From Lachnospiraceae bacterium (GTDB lineage Bacteria > Bacillota > Clostridia > Lachnospirales > Lachnospiraceae): a stretch of DNA of 48,870 bases. The stretch lies in NCBI GenBank assembly GCA_024699645.1, contig JAILPE010000051.1, forward strand, positions 1 through 48,870, in the 5' to 3' direction. The notes under the pieces are model-generated. The model saw only the letters and a program-made list of their open reading frames with translations, was not told the DNA's origin and did not search any database. The translations under genes were made by a program, and so were the position numbers. The first letter of the stretch is position 1, and each line of letters starts with the position of its first letter. Positions 16,705 through 25,092 of this stretch are shown one piece after another.

Positions 16705-17902
16705 ATTTTTCTTCATATACCTGGAAGATCAAAAATTTCAAATAAGACGATTCATCCATTCCGATAACTATCGGATGATCCGGTGCCTGTGCTCTCGACT
16801 CAACAAGCCTCAGTCTCTTATGAGCGTCTTTTGCAGCTTTCGATACAGTATCAAGGAACAGATCGCTGTCCATAAAATGAGAGCATGTACAAGTACAAAG
16901 ATACCCTTTGTCACGAACAAGCTTCATTCCTCTGAGGTTTATCTCTTTATAACCTTTTATTGCATTTTTGATCGATTCCCTCGATTTGGTAAACGCAGGC
17001 GGATCAAGAATAACAACATCAAACTTCTCTCCCGCCTCGATCAGCCTCGGAAGCTCTTCAAACACATCGGTACAATTAAAAGATATTCTGTCTTCTAAAC
17101 CGTTAAGTTCTGCATTTCGTTTAGCCGTATCGATTGCAAATTGAGAAATGTCCAGTCCGATCACGCTTTTTGCTCCGCCTTTAGCAGCGTTTAAGGCAAA
17201 AGAGCCGGTATGTGTAAAACAATCAAGGACCTTTGCATCTTTACAAAGCTTTCCTGCAGCAAGCCTGTTATATTTCTGGTCGAGGAAGAATCCGGTCTTC
17301 TGTCCGTCCATTATATCAACAATATAATTGACACCGTTTTCGGTGATCATAACCTCGTTATCAAATTCCTCACCGATAAAACCCTTATAAGGCTTCATTC
17401 CTTCAAGACGTCTGAGACCCGACTCACTTCTTTCATAAACACCTCTGACGCTTATGCCGTCATTTTTTAGTATTTCCTTTAGCGCATCTATCACTTTGTT
17501 TTTTAAATGATCGATCCCAAGTGCAAGTGATTCAACAACAAGAACATCTTCAAATTTATCTATCACAAGGCCGGGCAGATAATCGGCTTCCGCATATATT
17601 ACCCTGCAAGAGCCGATATCAACTACTTTTTTCCTGTGTTCCCATGCATCTCTAACACGTTCAAAAATAAGATTATCTATATTATCGATTTTGGTTCTTC
17701 GTGTAAGCATTCTTATCATTATCTTAGATGCCCGATTAATAAAACCCATACCGAGAAAATAGCCGTCGAAATCATTAACTTCAATGATTTCACCGTCCGA
17801 AACATCTCCTTCGATCTTTGCTATTTCGTTATCATAGATCCAGAGACCGCCTTTTTTGAGGTATCTTCCTTCTCCCTTTTTCAGTACTGCTTTCTTTTCC
17901 AT
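16703..17902 (-). CDS. rlmI: class I SAM-dependent rRNA methyltransferase (RlmI/YccW family)
   Basis: 399 aa. Residues 1-75 form an N-terminal PUA domain; about 180-399 form an RsmD/RlmI-type Rossmann methyltransferase fold. Motif I is VLDCFTHTGSFALNAA, motif IV is DPPAFTKS and the catalytic cysteine region is TCTCSHFM. E. coli RlmI makes m5C1962 in 23S rRNA; the same modification is likely here but homologues can differ in target. The start is supported by TTAGGAG. It follows gtrA by 77 nt and may be co-transcribed. Confidence 0.88.
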   Translation of the reverse strand: MEKKAVLKKGEGRYLKKGGLWIYDNEIAKIEGDVSDGEIIEVNDFDGYFLGMGFINRASKIMIRMLTRRTKIDNIDNLIFERVRDAWEHRKKVVDIGSCRVIYAEADYLPGLVIDKFEDVLVVESLALGIDHLKNKVIDALKEILKNDGISVRGVYERSESGLRRLEGMKPYKGFIGEEFDNEVMITENGVNYIVDIMDGQKTGFFLDQKYNRLAAGKLCKDAKVLDCFTHTGSFALNAAKGGAKSVIGLDISQFAIDTAKRNAELNGLEDRISFNCTDVFEELPRLIEAGEKFDVVILDPPAFTKSRESIKNAIKGYKEINLRGMKLVRDKGYLCTCTCSHFMDSDLFLDTVSKAAKDAHKRLRLVESRAQAPDHPIVIGMDESSYLKFLIFQVYEEK

Positions 17903-17979
17903 ATAAAACTCCTAATCATCGTAAATTTTTTCTTCTCTTTGCAATCATATAATCAGCGCCTTTTTTTTCATGCATACCT

Positions 17980-18417
17980 TTAATCCAAGCCGGATTTTTT
18001 CTTTTTAAATACAATAAACTTCGAGATTATATAATTCAGTATGATCACAACAAAAGATATTATAACCTTGATCAACCAGAAATCATTTTCAAGCTTTGTA
18101 ACAAATATAAAAGTTGCGGCAAGTTCAACCACAAGTGTAAATACCCTGCCGAGTGCGAAAAGAAGGAATCTCTTTATCGACGACATATTTTTCCCGATCT
18201 CTTTATCTGAGGTCTTAAAAACAAAAATATGAGCAGAAAAAAACGCAAATAAAATTGCAGCTATCCATGCAACCGCATTGGTGATATTTTCATTTACACC
18301 GCATATGTTATAGAGAAGATAAGAAGTAATAAAATTAACTGCGGTCGTAAGTACTCCGGAAATAATATACAGTATAGTCTCAATGACGGTAGGTGATAGT
18401 TTTAATTTGTTTTTCAT
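17980..18417 (-). CDS. GtrA family membrane protein
   Basis: 145 aa with four membrane helices and positively charged ends (KNKLKLS at the start, KFIVFKKKKSGLD at the end). The internal pattern SAHIFVFK together with the C-terminal SKFIVFKKK is typical of GtrA-like proteins, which are thought to help move undecaprenyl-linked sugars or act in cell-surface polysaccharide synthesis. No glycosyltransferase gene is next to it, so the substrate is unknown. The ribosome binding site is AAGGAG. It probably leads a two-gene unit with rlmI and is divergent from the comFB-like gene. Confidence 0.85.
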   Translation of the reverse strand: MKNKLKLSPTVIETILYIISGVLTTAVNFITSYLLYNICGVNENITNAVAWIAAILFAFFSAHIFVFKTSDKEIGKNMSSIKRFLLFALGRVFTLVVELAATFIFVTKLENDFWLIKVIISFVVIILNYIISKFIVFKKKKSGLD

Positions 18418-18430
18418 AAGGATTTTCTCC

Positions 18431-18459
18431 TTGTAGATTTTTTATGTATATTTTATAAT
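18431..18459 (+). promoter_or_regulatory. promoter of the ComFB-like gene
   Basis: TTGTAG, exactly 17 bp, then a perfect TATAAT. The start codon lies about 22 nt after the predicted transcription start. Confidence 0.65.
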
Positions 18460-18487
18460 TTACATATCAATTTTAACGGAGGCAGTC

Positions 18488-18757
18488 ATGGCAGTAACAA
18501 TTCGTAATCTCATGGAAGATATAGTAGCACAAAAACTTGATAAAATGATCGACAAACTCGGTGTTTGTACATGTGACATCTGCAAGACTGACATCATGTG
18601 TTATACGCTCAACAGACTTCATCCAAAGTATGTTGCTACAAATAACGGCGAACTTCTTTCAAAGATCGACTCTTTGAGCAATACTTTCGACATCGCGATC
18701 ATAACCGAGATAACCAATGCCGCTATGATCGTTAAGAACCACCCCAGACATAATTAA
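18488..18757 (+). CDS. comFB: ComFB family protein (late competence development family)
   Basis: 89 aa covering the full ComFB domain. The signature MEDIVAQKLDKMIDKLG opens the protein, and CTCDICKTDIMCYTLNRLHP (about 27-46) carries four cysteines, C27, C29, C32 and C38, followed by the conserved LP/HP-KYV segment. Proteins of this family have been reported as cyclic dinucleotide binders in cyanobacteria; the ligand here is unknown. The cysteines suggest a metal site. The gene is monocistronic, with its own promoter, an ACGGAGGC ribosome binding site and a strong terminator. Confidence 0.85.
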   Translation: MAVTIRNLMEDIVAQKLDKMIDKLGVCTCDICKTDIMCYTLNRLHPKYVATNNGELLSKIDSLSNTFDIAIITEITNAAMIVKNHPRHN

Positions 18758-18772
18758 TCTGCTTATTACTTT

Positions 18773-18808
18773 ACAAAGACCGGTTGGTGATAGCCAACCG
18801 GTCTTTGT
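18773..18808. terminator. 15-bp bidirectional terminator
   Basis: ACAAAGACCGGTTGG and CCAACCGGTCTTTGT pair perfectly around TGATAG. It ends the comFB-like transcript and overlaps the NUDIX stop codon on the other strand. Confidence 0.8.
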
Positions 18809-19254
18809 CATGTCATTTTACCCCAAAGGTGACTTTTTCTGAGTCTCTGATATTCATTGTAAGCCTTTTGAAGTATTTCTCTCTCATTTACAAATTTAAG
18901 TAAATGAACGGCCTCATGAAATTTGTAATATCCGGAATCGAAAAAATACTCCTCTTTCTGAGGTTTGCTGTAATAGCTGTCAGCTATCATAAGATACCAG
19001 TGAACTTCTTTTGAAATAACCGAATCGGACGCGTTAAAAGTATATCTGCTCGTATCAATAAATGACACTATCTGAGCGTCAACACCGGTTTCCTCTTTTA
19101 CTTCCCGAAGTGCCGTCTGTTCATGTTCTTCACCGGGTTCTACTGTTCCTTTAGGTAAGACCCAACCGTCATACTTATTCTTATAATTCTTGTATAACAG
19201 CAATATCCTGCCTCGAAATATGACTACACCACCACAGCTCGTTGCATCAACCAT
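18808..19254 (-). CDS. NUDIX hydrolase
   Basis: 148 aa. The complete Nudix box is present at 36-58: G36 TVEPG E42, then R50-E51 and EETG at 54-57. The substrate cannot be read from the box, but the surrounding pattern (GWVLPKG, no leader domain) is like diadenosine-polyphosphate or (d)NTP hydrolases. The start has a GGAGGATC ribosome binding site. The promoter region is elaborate, with a palindrome over the transcription start and tandem repeats, suggesting tight regulation. Confidence 0.88.
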   Translation of the reverse strand: MVDATSCGGVVIFRGRILLLYKNYKNKYDGWVLPKGTVEPGEEHEQTALREVKEETGVDAQIVSFIDTSRYTFNASDSVISKEVHWYLMIADSYYSKPQKEEYFFDSGYYKFHEAVHLLKFVNEREILQKAYNEYQRLRKSHLWGKMT

Positions 19255-19280
19255 TGCCGAGATCCTCCGTTATAGGTGTA

Positions 19281-19295
19281 ACAAAACTGTTTTGT
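19281..19295. promoter_or_regulatory. palindrome at the NUDIX transcription start (candidate operator)
   Basis: ACAAAACTGTTTTGT is a perfect 7+1+7 palindrome placed directly downstream of the -10 box, so a bound protein would block transcription. It does not match a known LexA, Fur or PerR box that I can name. Confidence 0.5.
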
Positions 19296-19324
19296 AGTAT
19301 ATCAATTATTGCTCTGTTTTGCAA
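19296..19324 (-). promoter_or_regulatory. promoter of the NUDIX gene
   Basis: On the minus strand, TTGCAA, 17 bp, then TATACT. The -35 box is formed by the first copy of the 25-bp tandem repeat; copies two and three read TTGGAA at the same place. Confidence 0.65.
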
Positions 19325-19388
19325 GCGTATCGGAACCCCTGTTTTCCAAGCGAAACGAAACACCTGTTTTCCAAGCGTTCCGGAAAAC
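19314..19388. repeat. three tandem 25-bp repeats upstream of the NUDIX promoter
   Basis: Units at 19314-19338, 19339-19363 and 19364-19388 all begin CTGTTTT(G/C)CAAGCG and end in a more variable CGGAA-like part. A fourth CTGTTTT lies 27 bp before the first, inside the palindrome. The regular spacing (about 2.4 helical turns) suggests binding sites. Confidence 0.75.
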
Positions 19389-19446
19389 CTATTTCGGAAC
19401 GGATATATCTCATATAAAGATTGCCCTTTTTACAGAGGGATAATGA

Positions 19447-21936
19447 TCACATAACGCCTCTTTTGAAATGTCCGAAAGTATACTCGTTCTCGTCCTCTCT
19501 GAATCCTTTAAGTACATTGTCGATCTCCTGCGGAGATTCTGTTGTAAAATCAAACCTGACAGAACCCGGCCGGATCTCCTCTATTTCGCTGTTCAAATCC
19601 CTAAGATCAAGTATCGAGCCGTTCAAAATGATATTTGTACAGGTATCACATCTTCTTATTACAGGAAACTTATATCCTTTACTGTCTTTTAAAGTCAAAA
19701 AGCTTTCATCAAGAGTTCCATTATGACATGCTTTTAAACACTTCTGTCCTTCATTTACATAAACGCAATGTGCTGTCTGCATAAGCGGTAATCTTCCGTA
19801 GATCAACAGCTCTCCTGCGCCTTTCATCCCGAACGAAAGAAGTTCTTCTCTGTTCAGTTCGGGGCTGTATGTAAATTCTCTTCCGTAGCACCTTACAGCA
19901 GTTTTATTAAAGAGATGCATCGTATGGTCAAGGATCATCCTTTTTGTGTTATCGATGAGAAGGCTGAGTTCTTCATTGTTTCGTACAAGGAATCCGCAAC
20001 AGCCCGATAAGTTTTCTATGATCCCCGACTCTTTAAGTTCCTTTAATGTCGCTTCCCTGCATATATAAGGTAAGGCAACATATAGTTCACGTCCGGAGTA
20101 TTCAAGCTGTTTTGAAAGCAATTTAAACCGTTTAATTACAGAATCCGGATCTTTAAGTGATCCGACAGGTAAATAAATCCTTTTTATGCTTTGATCGTCT
20201 AAAACAGGCTTTAATGATTCTTCAAAATAAACCAAAGCATGTTTTTCTATTGTTTTGTCAAGATTGTTTAAAACTCTGTCTTTAACGCTTATGTTCACGT
20301 CTTTTTCGTTTACAACTCTGTCTTGTATACTTATGTCTGTTTCTCTTATATCTATTATGTCGGGGTCCGGTTCTGTACTGTCAGACAAATCTCTCTTTGA
20401 TCTGTTAATGAGTTTTATCTCAAGTTCTTCCAAAGCTTCTCTTCTGATCGTATTTACGGCACCGACCGGGATAAAGAGACCTTCATCAATATCAATATCC
20501 GACTCAACAACCTCAAACAACGATTCCCCCGTTTTGGTAAGATGCTTTCTTATGTTCTCGGTGTCTGCCCACGCAGTCTTTGCAATATCGGGACATGCTC
20601 CGCATACCGTTACAATATTATTGCTGTCGGAAAGATCAAAAAATGCGCCGTTATTAATGAGATACACACTGAGTTTGAGCGGCATCCCTTTTTTGGCTTT
20701 AAATCGCAATCCGATCTTTCTCTTTAAACATTTATCAACGTAACGATCGGTTATATCATCGATAACCGTGGTGTTTTTTACTCTGAAAACACGTTGCCCG
20801 ATCGTGGCTTTTTGACCTTTGGAAACAAGTATCTTATACTCGCTTCCTTTTCTGTAATGATTACCGGATGTAAACTCGTAAAGCGATGACCCGTCATTTT
20901 TTCTTATTTCGAGAACGTCTTTGGGATTTACTTCATTTTCAAAAACGATCCTGGCCTCTCTTCCCGATACTCCCTCAACAGTTCCCACAAAAACTCCGTT
21001 ATGTGATGCTTTATCGGAACATATCAGATTTTTTTCACCCAACATGAAACCCGTGCAGAATCCACCCCTGTTATATATCTCACGAAGTTTATCTATATCC
21101 TTCTCAAGCTCTGACGCATGGCTTTCAAGATAATACTCGTATTCATCGCCTTTTTCATAAGCAATGTCCATGTATTTTCTGTAAGCCTCAACCGTTGCCG
21201 CAACATAAACGGGTGATTTCATTCTTCCTTCTATCTTGAAAGAGTCTACTCCTGCACGTATCAGTCTTCCGATAGCCGGAATAGTACACATATCCTTACA
21301 TGACAAGATAAAAGAATCATTGATCCCTGAATCATAATTCTTTCGACACGGTTGTGCACATCTTCCCCGGTTGCCGCTTCGTCCGCCCACGAGCGAGCTC
21401 ATAAGGCATTGTCCCGAATAGCATACGCACATAGCTCCGTGAACAAACACTTCAAGCTCAAGATCTGTTTTTTTCTTAAAGCTTTCTATTTCTTCGATCG
21501 ATAATTCTCTGGCAGGTACAACTCTCGTGATCCCTTTTACGGTACGTGAAATAACATCGGCGCCCTCGGCCGAAGTGATCGAAGCCTGTGTGCTGATATG
21601 TATAGGAAGTTTGGGAAACCATTTTGAAACAGCAGCCATTACTCCGATATCCGAAACAATAACGCCATCAAGACCCTCCTGATAATAGGGTCTGAGAAAG
21701 TTATACAGATTTTCTGTCAATTCATCATTTTTGAGAAGTGTATTGACTGTAAGATATATTTTTTTATTGAATACATGACAATGATCAATGGCACCAAGAA
21801 GTTCGTCAACGTCGGGATTATTGGCATATGCACGTGCACCGAACATTTTCCCACCGATATAGACTGCGTCACAACCTGCATTGACGGCACTGTGCAATGC
21901 CTCAACGGATCCAGCCGGAGCAAGTAATTCAGTCAT
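19447..21936 (-). CDS. U32 family peptidase / RlhA-type protein with DUF3656
   Basis: 829 aa. The N-terminal half opens with LLAPAGSVEALHSAVNAG and contains the U32 signature LEVFVHGAMCVCYSGQC (about 170-186) followed by a cysteine-rich GRCAQPC, a likely iron-sulfur ligand set. The middle contains the DUF3656 region and the C-terminal part a second U32-like lobe with cysteines in HCVYVNEGQKCLKAC and RRCDTCTN. Family members RlhA and TrhP hydroxylate 23S rRNA C2501 or tRNA U34; RlhA itself carries DUF3656, so rRNA hydroxylation is the better guess than proteolysis. Ribosome binding site AAGGGG. It follows zapA by 21 nt, a conserved clostridial pairing. Confidence 0.85.
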   Translation of the reverse strand: MTELLAPAGSVEALHSAVNAGCDAVYIGGKMFGARAYANNPDVDELLGAIDHCHVFNKKIYLTVNTLLKNDELTENLYNFLRPYYQEGLDGVIVSDIGVMAAVSKWFPKLPIHISTQASITSAEGADVISRTVKGITRVVPARELSIEEIESFKKKTDLELEVFVHGAMCVCYSGQCLMSSLVGGRSGNRGRCAQPCRKNYDSGINDSFILSCKDMCTIPAIGRLIRAGVDSFKIEGRMKSPVYVAATVEAYRKYMDIAYEKGDEYEYYLESHASELEKDIDKLREIYNRGGFCTGFMLGEKNLICSDKASHNGVFVGTVEGVSGREARIVFENEVNPKDVLEIRKNDGSSLYEFTSGNHYRKGSEYKILVSKGQKATIGQRVFRVKNTTVIDDITDRYVDKCLKRKIGLRFKAKKGMPLKLSVYLINNGAFFDLSDSNNIVTVCGACPDIAKTAWADTENIRKHLTKTGESLFEVVESDIDIDEGLFIPVGAVNTIRREALEELEIKLINRSKRDLSDSTEPDPDIIDIRETDISIQDRVVNEKDVNISVKDRVLNNLDKTIEKHALVYFEESLKPVLDDQSIKRIYLPVGSLKDPDSVIKRFKLLSKQLEYSGRELYVALPYICREATLKELKESGIIENLSGCCGFLVRNNEELSLLIDNTKRMILDHTMHLFNKTAVRCYGREFTYSPELNREELLSFGMKGAGELLIYGRLPLMQTAHCVYVNEGQKCLKACHNGTLDESFLTLKDSKGYKFPVIRRCDTCTNIILNGSILDLRDLNSEIEEIRPGSVRFDFTTESPQEIDNVLKGFREDENEYTFGHFKRGVM

Positions 21937-21957
21937 TTTGTACCCCTTACCAATAAA

Positions 21958-22383
21958 CTATAGACCGGTTTTTTTATTCTTTTTTTCGGCAGCAAGCTCG
22001 GTCTCAAGCTTAACTATCTTTTTCTGTTCTTCAACAATCTTTTCTTTAAGCAGATCATGCTCTTTAGCGGCACCTTCAAGCTTTGATCTGAATTCAAGGA
22101 TCTCACGTCTTAATGATCCGATCTCATCAGCCTGTCTTTCGAGGTCAGCTTTAAGCTCATCGTTCCTTAATTTGATCTTACAATACTCGTCGGCAAGATT
22201 TATGCATAAAAGGGCATGTTTAGTATCCAAGTCCATAGTATGATAAAATTCCTGCTTTTTTACTTCGTCGTAGGTGCTGTTAATGAAATAAGCGATACGT
22301 TGAAGATATTCATCACTTTCAAATCCTGATAAGGTGTAAGGCTTATTAAGTATAATTACCTGTGCGTCATTTTTTTTATTCAT
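21958..22383 (-). CDS. zapA: cell division protein ZapA
   Basis: 141 aa. The N-terminal domain (about 8-55) has the ZapA pattern VIILNKPYTLSG...LQRIAYFINSTYDEV and residues 70-135 form a long coiled coil (ELKADLERQADEIGSLRREI). ZapA binds FtsZ filaments and supports Z-ring bundling. The ribosome binding site AGGGGGAG is strong. It lies between argH (44 nt upstream) and the U32 gene. Confidence 0.88.
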   Translation of the reverse strand: MNKKNDAQVIILNKPYTLSGFESDEYLQRIAYFINSTYDEVKKQEFYHTMDLDTKHALLCINLADEYCKIKLRNDELKADLERQADEIGSLRREILEFRSKLEGAAKEHDLLKEKIVEEQKKIVKLETELAAEKKNKKTGL

Positions 22384-22427
22384 ACGCTCCCCCTAATCCG
22401 GCAACTGTGCTAAATCTGAGAAAACAA

Positions 22428-23804
22428 TCATTTTGAAAGATAATCTTTGTATGCAAGGATCACTTTCTTCATTGCTTCAGGTCCGGGCGCTCCTTGTGTA
22501 CAACGTTTCATAACGCAAGTCTTCATTGAGATTGCTTCGTATATATCCTGTTCTATTACAGGTGAATACTTTTTTAACTCATCCAAAGACAGATCATCGA
22601 GAGCACATCCCTTCTCTATACAAAGAAGAACAAGTTCTCCGACGATCCTGTGTGCATCTCTGAACGGAATATTTTTAAGTACAAGATAATCGGCAACATC
22701 GGTCGCATTTGTAAAACCGTTCTTTGCGCTTTCTTCCATGATCTTTTTATTAAATGTTATGGTGGAAAGCATTCCGTTAAAAAGGACAACGCAGTTAAGA
22801 ACGGTATCAGCCGCATCAAAGAACATTTCTTTGTCTTCCTGCATATCTTTATTATATGCAAGAGGAGTTCCCTTGAGAGTTGTAAGCATAGACATCAATG
22901 CTCCGTATACACGTCCCGTCTTACCGCGGACAAGCTCGGCTATGTCCGGATTCTTTTTCTGTGGCATAATGCTGCTTCCGGTAGAATATGCATCGGATAT
23001 TTCAACAAATCTGTATTCATTGCTGTTCCAGATTATGATCTCTTCCGAAAACCTCGAAAGATGCATCATGATCGTTGAAAGTGCAGCCAAAAGCTCAACT
23101 ATATGATCTCTGTCCGAAACCGAATCCATACTGTTTACGGTCGGACCGTCAAAACCGAGTTCCTTTGCCACATAATCTCTGTCAAGCGGATAAGTTGTTC
23201 CGGCCAAAGCACCCGAACCGAGCGGACAAAGATTCATTCTTTTTCTGATATCAAAGAGCCTGCTCCTGTCACGCTTAAACATTTCGAAATAAGCGCTCAT
23301 ATGATGCGCCAAAGTCACCGGCTGTGCTTTTTGCATATGTGTAAAACCGGGCATAAACGTTTCAAGATTGTTTTCGATTATCGAACAAAGTGTATTTTGC
23401 AGCTCTTTGATCTTTTTATCAAGTTCATCGATATAATCACGGATATAAAGCTTTATATCAAGAGCAACCTGATCGTTACGGCTTCTGCCTGTATGAAGCT
23501 TCTTACCGGCATCTCCGATCCTTGAGGTAAGCTCCGATTCGACAAAACTATGGATATCTTCCATAGACTCGTCAATAACCAACTTCCCCGACTCAAGATC
23601 GGAAAGAATACCCTTAAGGCCTTTAACTATGGCATCACTGTCTTCCTGTGGGATAATCCCGCATTTACCGAGCATACCCGCATGTACTATGCTTCCTTTG
23701 ATATCCTGACGATACATCCTTTTATCAAAAGAAATCGAAGCATTAAAATCATACACAAGACTGTCGATCTCGCCGGTAAATCTGCCGCCCCAAAGCTTGC
23801 TCAT
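22428..23804 (-). CDS. argH: argininosuccinate lyase
   Basis: 458 aa, full length. The fumarase/aspartase superfamily signature [12 protein letters not shown] lies at 276-287, with the catalytic serine S277, and [12 protein letters not shown] at about 105. The GGRFTGEID and SISFDKRMY starts are typical. It splits argininosuccinate into arginine and fumarate, the last step of arginine synthesis. No argG was seen in the window. It follows the SH3b membrane protein by 15 nt, so it is probably co-transcribed with it. Confidence 0.97.
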   Translation of the reverse strand: MSKLWGGRFTGEIDSLVYDFNASISFDKRMYRQDIKGSIVHAGMLGKCGIIPQEDSDAIVKGLKGILSDLESGKLVIDESMEDIHSFVESELTSRIGDAGKKLHTGRSRNDQVALDIKLYIRDYIDELDKKIKELQNTLCSIIENNLETFMPGFTHMQKAQPVTLAHHMSAYFEMFKRDRSRLFDIRKRMNLCPLGSGALAGTTYPLDRDYVAKELGFDGPTVNSMDSVSDRDHIVELLAALSTIMMHLSRFSEEIIIWNSNEYRFVEISDAYSTGSSIMPQKKNPDIAELVRGKTGRVYGALMSMLTTLKGTPLAYNKDMQEDKEMFFDAADTVLNCVVLFNGMLSTITFNKKIMEESAKNGFTNATDVADYLVLKNIPFRDAHRIVGELVLLCIEKGCALDDLSLDELKKYSPVIEQDIYEAISMKTCVMKRCTQGAPGPEAMKKVILAYKDYLSK

Positions 23805-23819
23805 TCTATGTTACTCCAA

Positions 23820-25016
23820 TCAATAATTTCTGTTATTCTGATTATTTACTCTTCTTCTGCGTCTTCTTGCAATCGATTGATCTTCGTCATCAAAAACAAC
23901 GAGTTCTCTCTTGTTGACAAGCTGATCTTTCTTAAGGAAACGCATATCATTTCCGAATCTGACTTCAAGAAGTTTTACGTCCGAATTATCGTATACTTCA
24001 CCTTCACCGTATACAACGTGTCTGACAAGATCATGCTCCTGAAGATGTTCGATCTTCTCACGAAGAAGCTTTTTATCCTCATTATCCTGTTCCATATCGG
24101 ACTGATTGATGGGAACTCCGTTATCCGCGATAGGTTCCCTGCGTTTAACATAAACTTCTCTTCTGGGTTCCGAAGGAGCATGAGGTCTTTGACCCGTCTG
24201 GCGGATCTGAGGAACACGTCTTCCGGCATCCTTGTTTTGCATGTTCATCTGCTTAAATCTTTCAACTTTACGAGAAGGAGAAGGTGACTGACCTTCTTTT
24301 TTGTTCTTGATGTATTTTAGAACAAGATAAAGCCCAAAGAATATGATCGTAACTATGACAAGGAGCCAAAATACGGTCCATCCCATGCTGCTGCTTTCTT
24401 CTTCCTCTTTGTTTTCCGAATCAGTCGTTTTATCTTCTTTTTCAAAGGCGTCCGGTCTGACGTTTTCATTTTCGGCCTTATTATCGGGAGTAACCTCATT
24501 AGCAGGAGTATCGACAACTTCATCCTCTACAGGCACCGGAGTGGGTGTAGGCGGAGGCGTGATCACTCTGTCATCATCTTTTGCAAGATACGAACTTGTC
24601 GAAAAACCGATATATTCAACGCCTTTTTGAGTAAAAGCAATATGATACCATACGATACCGTCATCTGCCTTCTTTTCGTCAAGAATCTCAACCTCGTCGC
24701 CGGTAGAAAGCTGTATATTCTTGCCGGATGCATCAGTAACCTGATCAAAAGCAACACCCGCTCCCTCACGGACATTTACAGTTGCGGTTGCAACGCCGAC
24801 ATAATGAGGATATTCATAATCCTCTACTCCTGCCTTGGCATTGATCGTGTATATAAGGCAAATTCCTATAAATACAAGTATTATCTTAAATAAACCATTT
24901 AACGATCTCTTCATCTTTTTCCCCACATTTCGTATCTGATTTGTTTTTACATCAAACGTGTCACAACTCAATGCTGCAGATACGTTTCTCCGTGCTCCGT
25001 TAAAAATATCATTCAT
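23820..25016 (-). CDS. membrane protein with extracytoplasmic SH3b domain
   Basis: 398 aa from the ATG at 25016, which has an AAGGAGTGG site. A second candidate, 24914, has GGGGAAAAAG in front and would start exactly at the signal anchor; I cannot decide between them from sequence alone. In numbering from 25016: a hydrophobic signal anchor at about 40-60, an SH3b domain at about 70-145 (ATVNVREGAG, VWYHIAF, YIGFSTSSYL), a Pro/Glu/Asp linker at about 150-205, a second membrane helix at about 212-238, and an Arg/Gln/Lys-rich cytosolic tail ending in RRRRRRVNNQNN. SH3b domains often bind cell-wall peptides. The tail suggests nucleic-acid or membrane contact; function unknown. Confidence 0.7.
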   Translation of the reverse strand: MNDIFNGARRNVSAALSCDTFDVKTNQIRNVGKKMKRSLNGLFKIILVFIGICLIYTINAKAGVEDYEYPHYVGVATATVNVREGAGVAFDQVTDASGKNIQLSTGDEVEILDEKKADDGIVWYHIAFTQKGVEYIGFSTSSYLAKDDDRVITPPPTPTPVPVEDEVVDTPANEVTPDNKAENENVRPDAFEKEDKTTDSENKEEEESSSMGWTVFWLLVIVTIIFFGLYLVLKYIKNKKEGQSPSPSRKVERFKQMNMQNKDAGRRVPQIRQTGQRPHAPSEPRREVYVKRREPIADNGVPINQSDMEQDNEDKKLLREKIEHLQEHDLVRHVVYGEGEVYDNSDVKLLEVRFGNDMRFLKKDQLVNKRELVVFDDEDQSIARRRRRRVNNQNNRNY

Positions 25017-25092
25017 TTTTAACACCACTCCTTCCTCACAAAAGAAAGCCCTAAGTATTTTAACAATGATACCAACAAGTGTCAATCGCACT

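Noticed and set aside
19314-19388. 25-bp repeats as a CRISPR array
   Set aside because: Units are directly adjacent without spacers and no cas gene is present.
21717-21923. Minus-strand ORFs inside the U32 gene and the many other shadow ORFs of the track
   Set aside because: They overlap well-supported genes in other frames, lack ribosome binding sites and have no family features.
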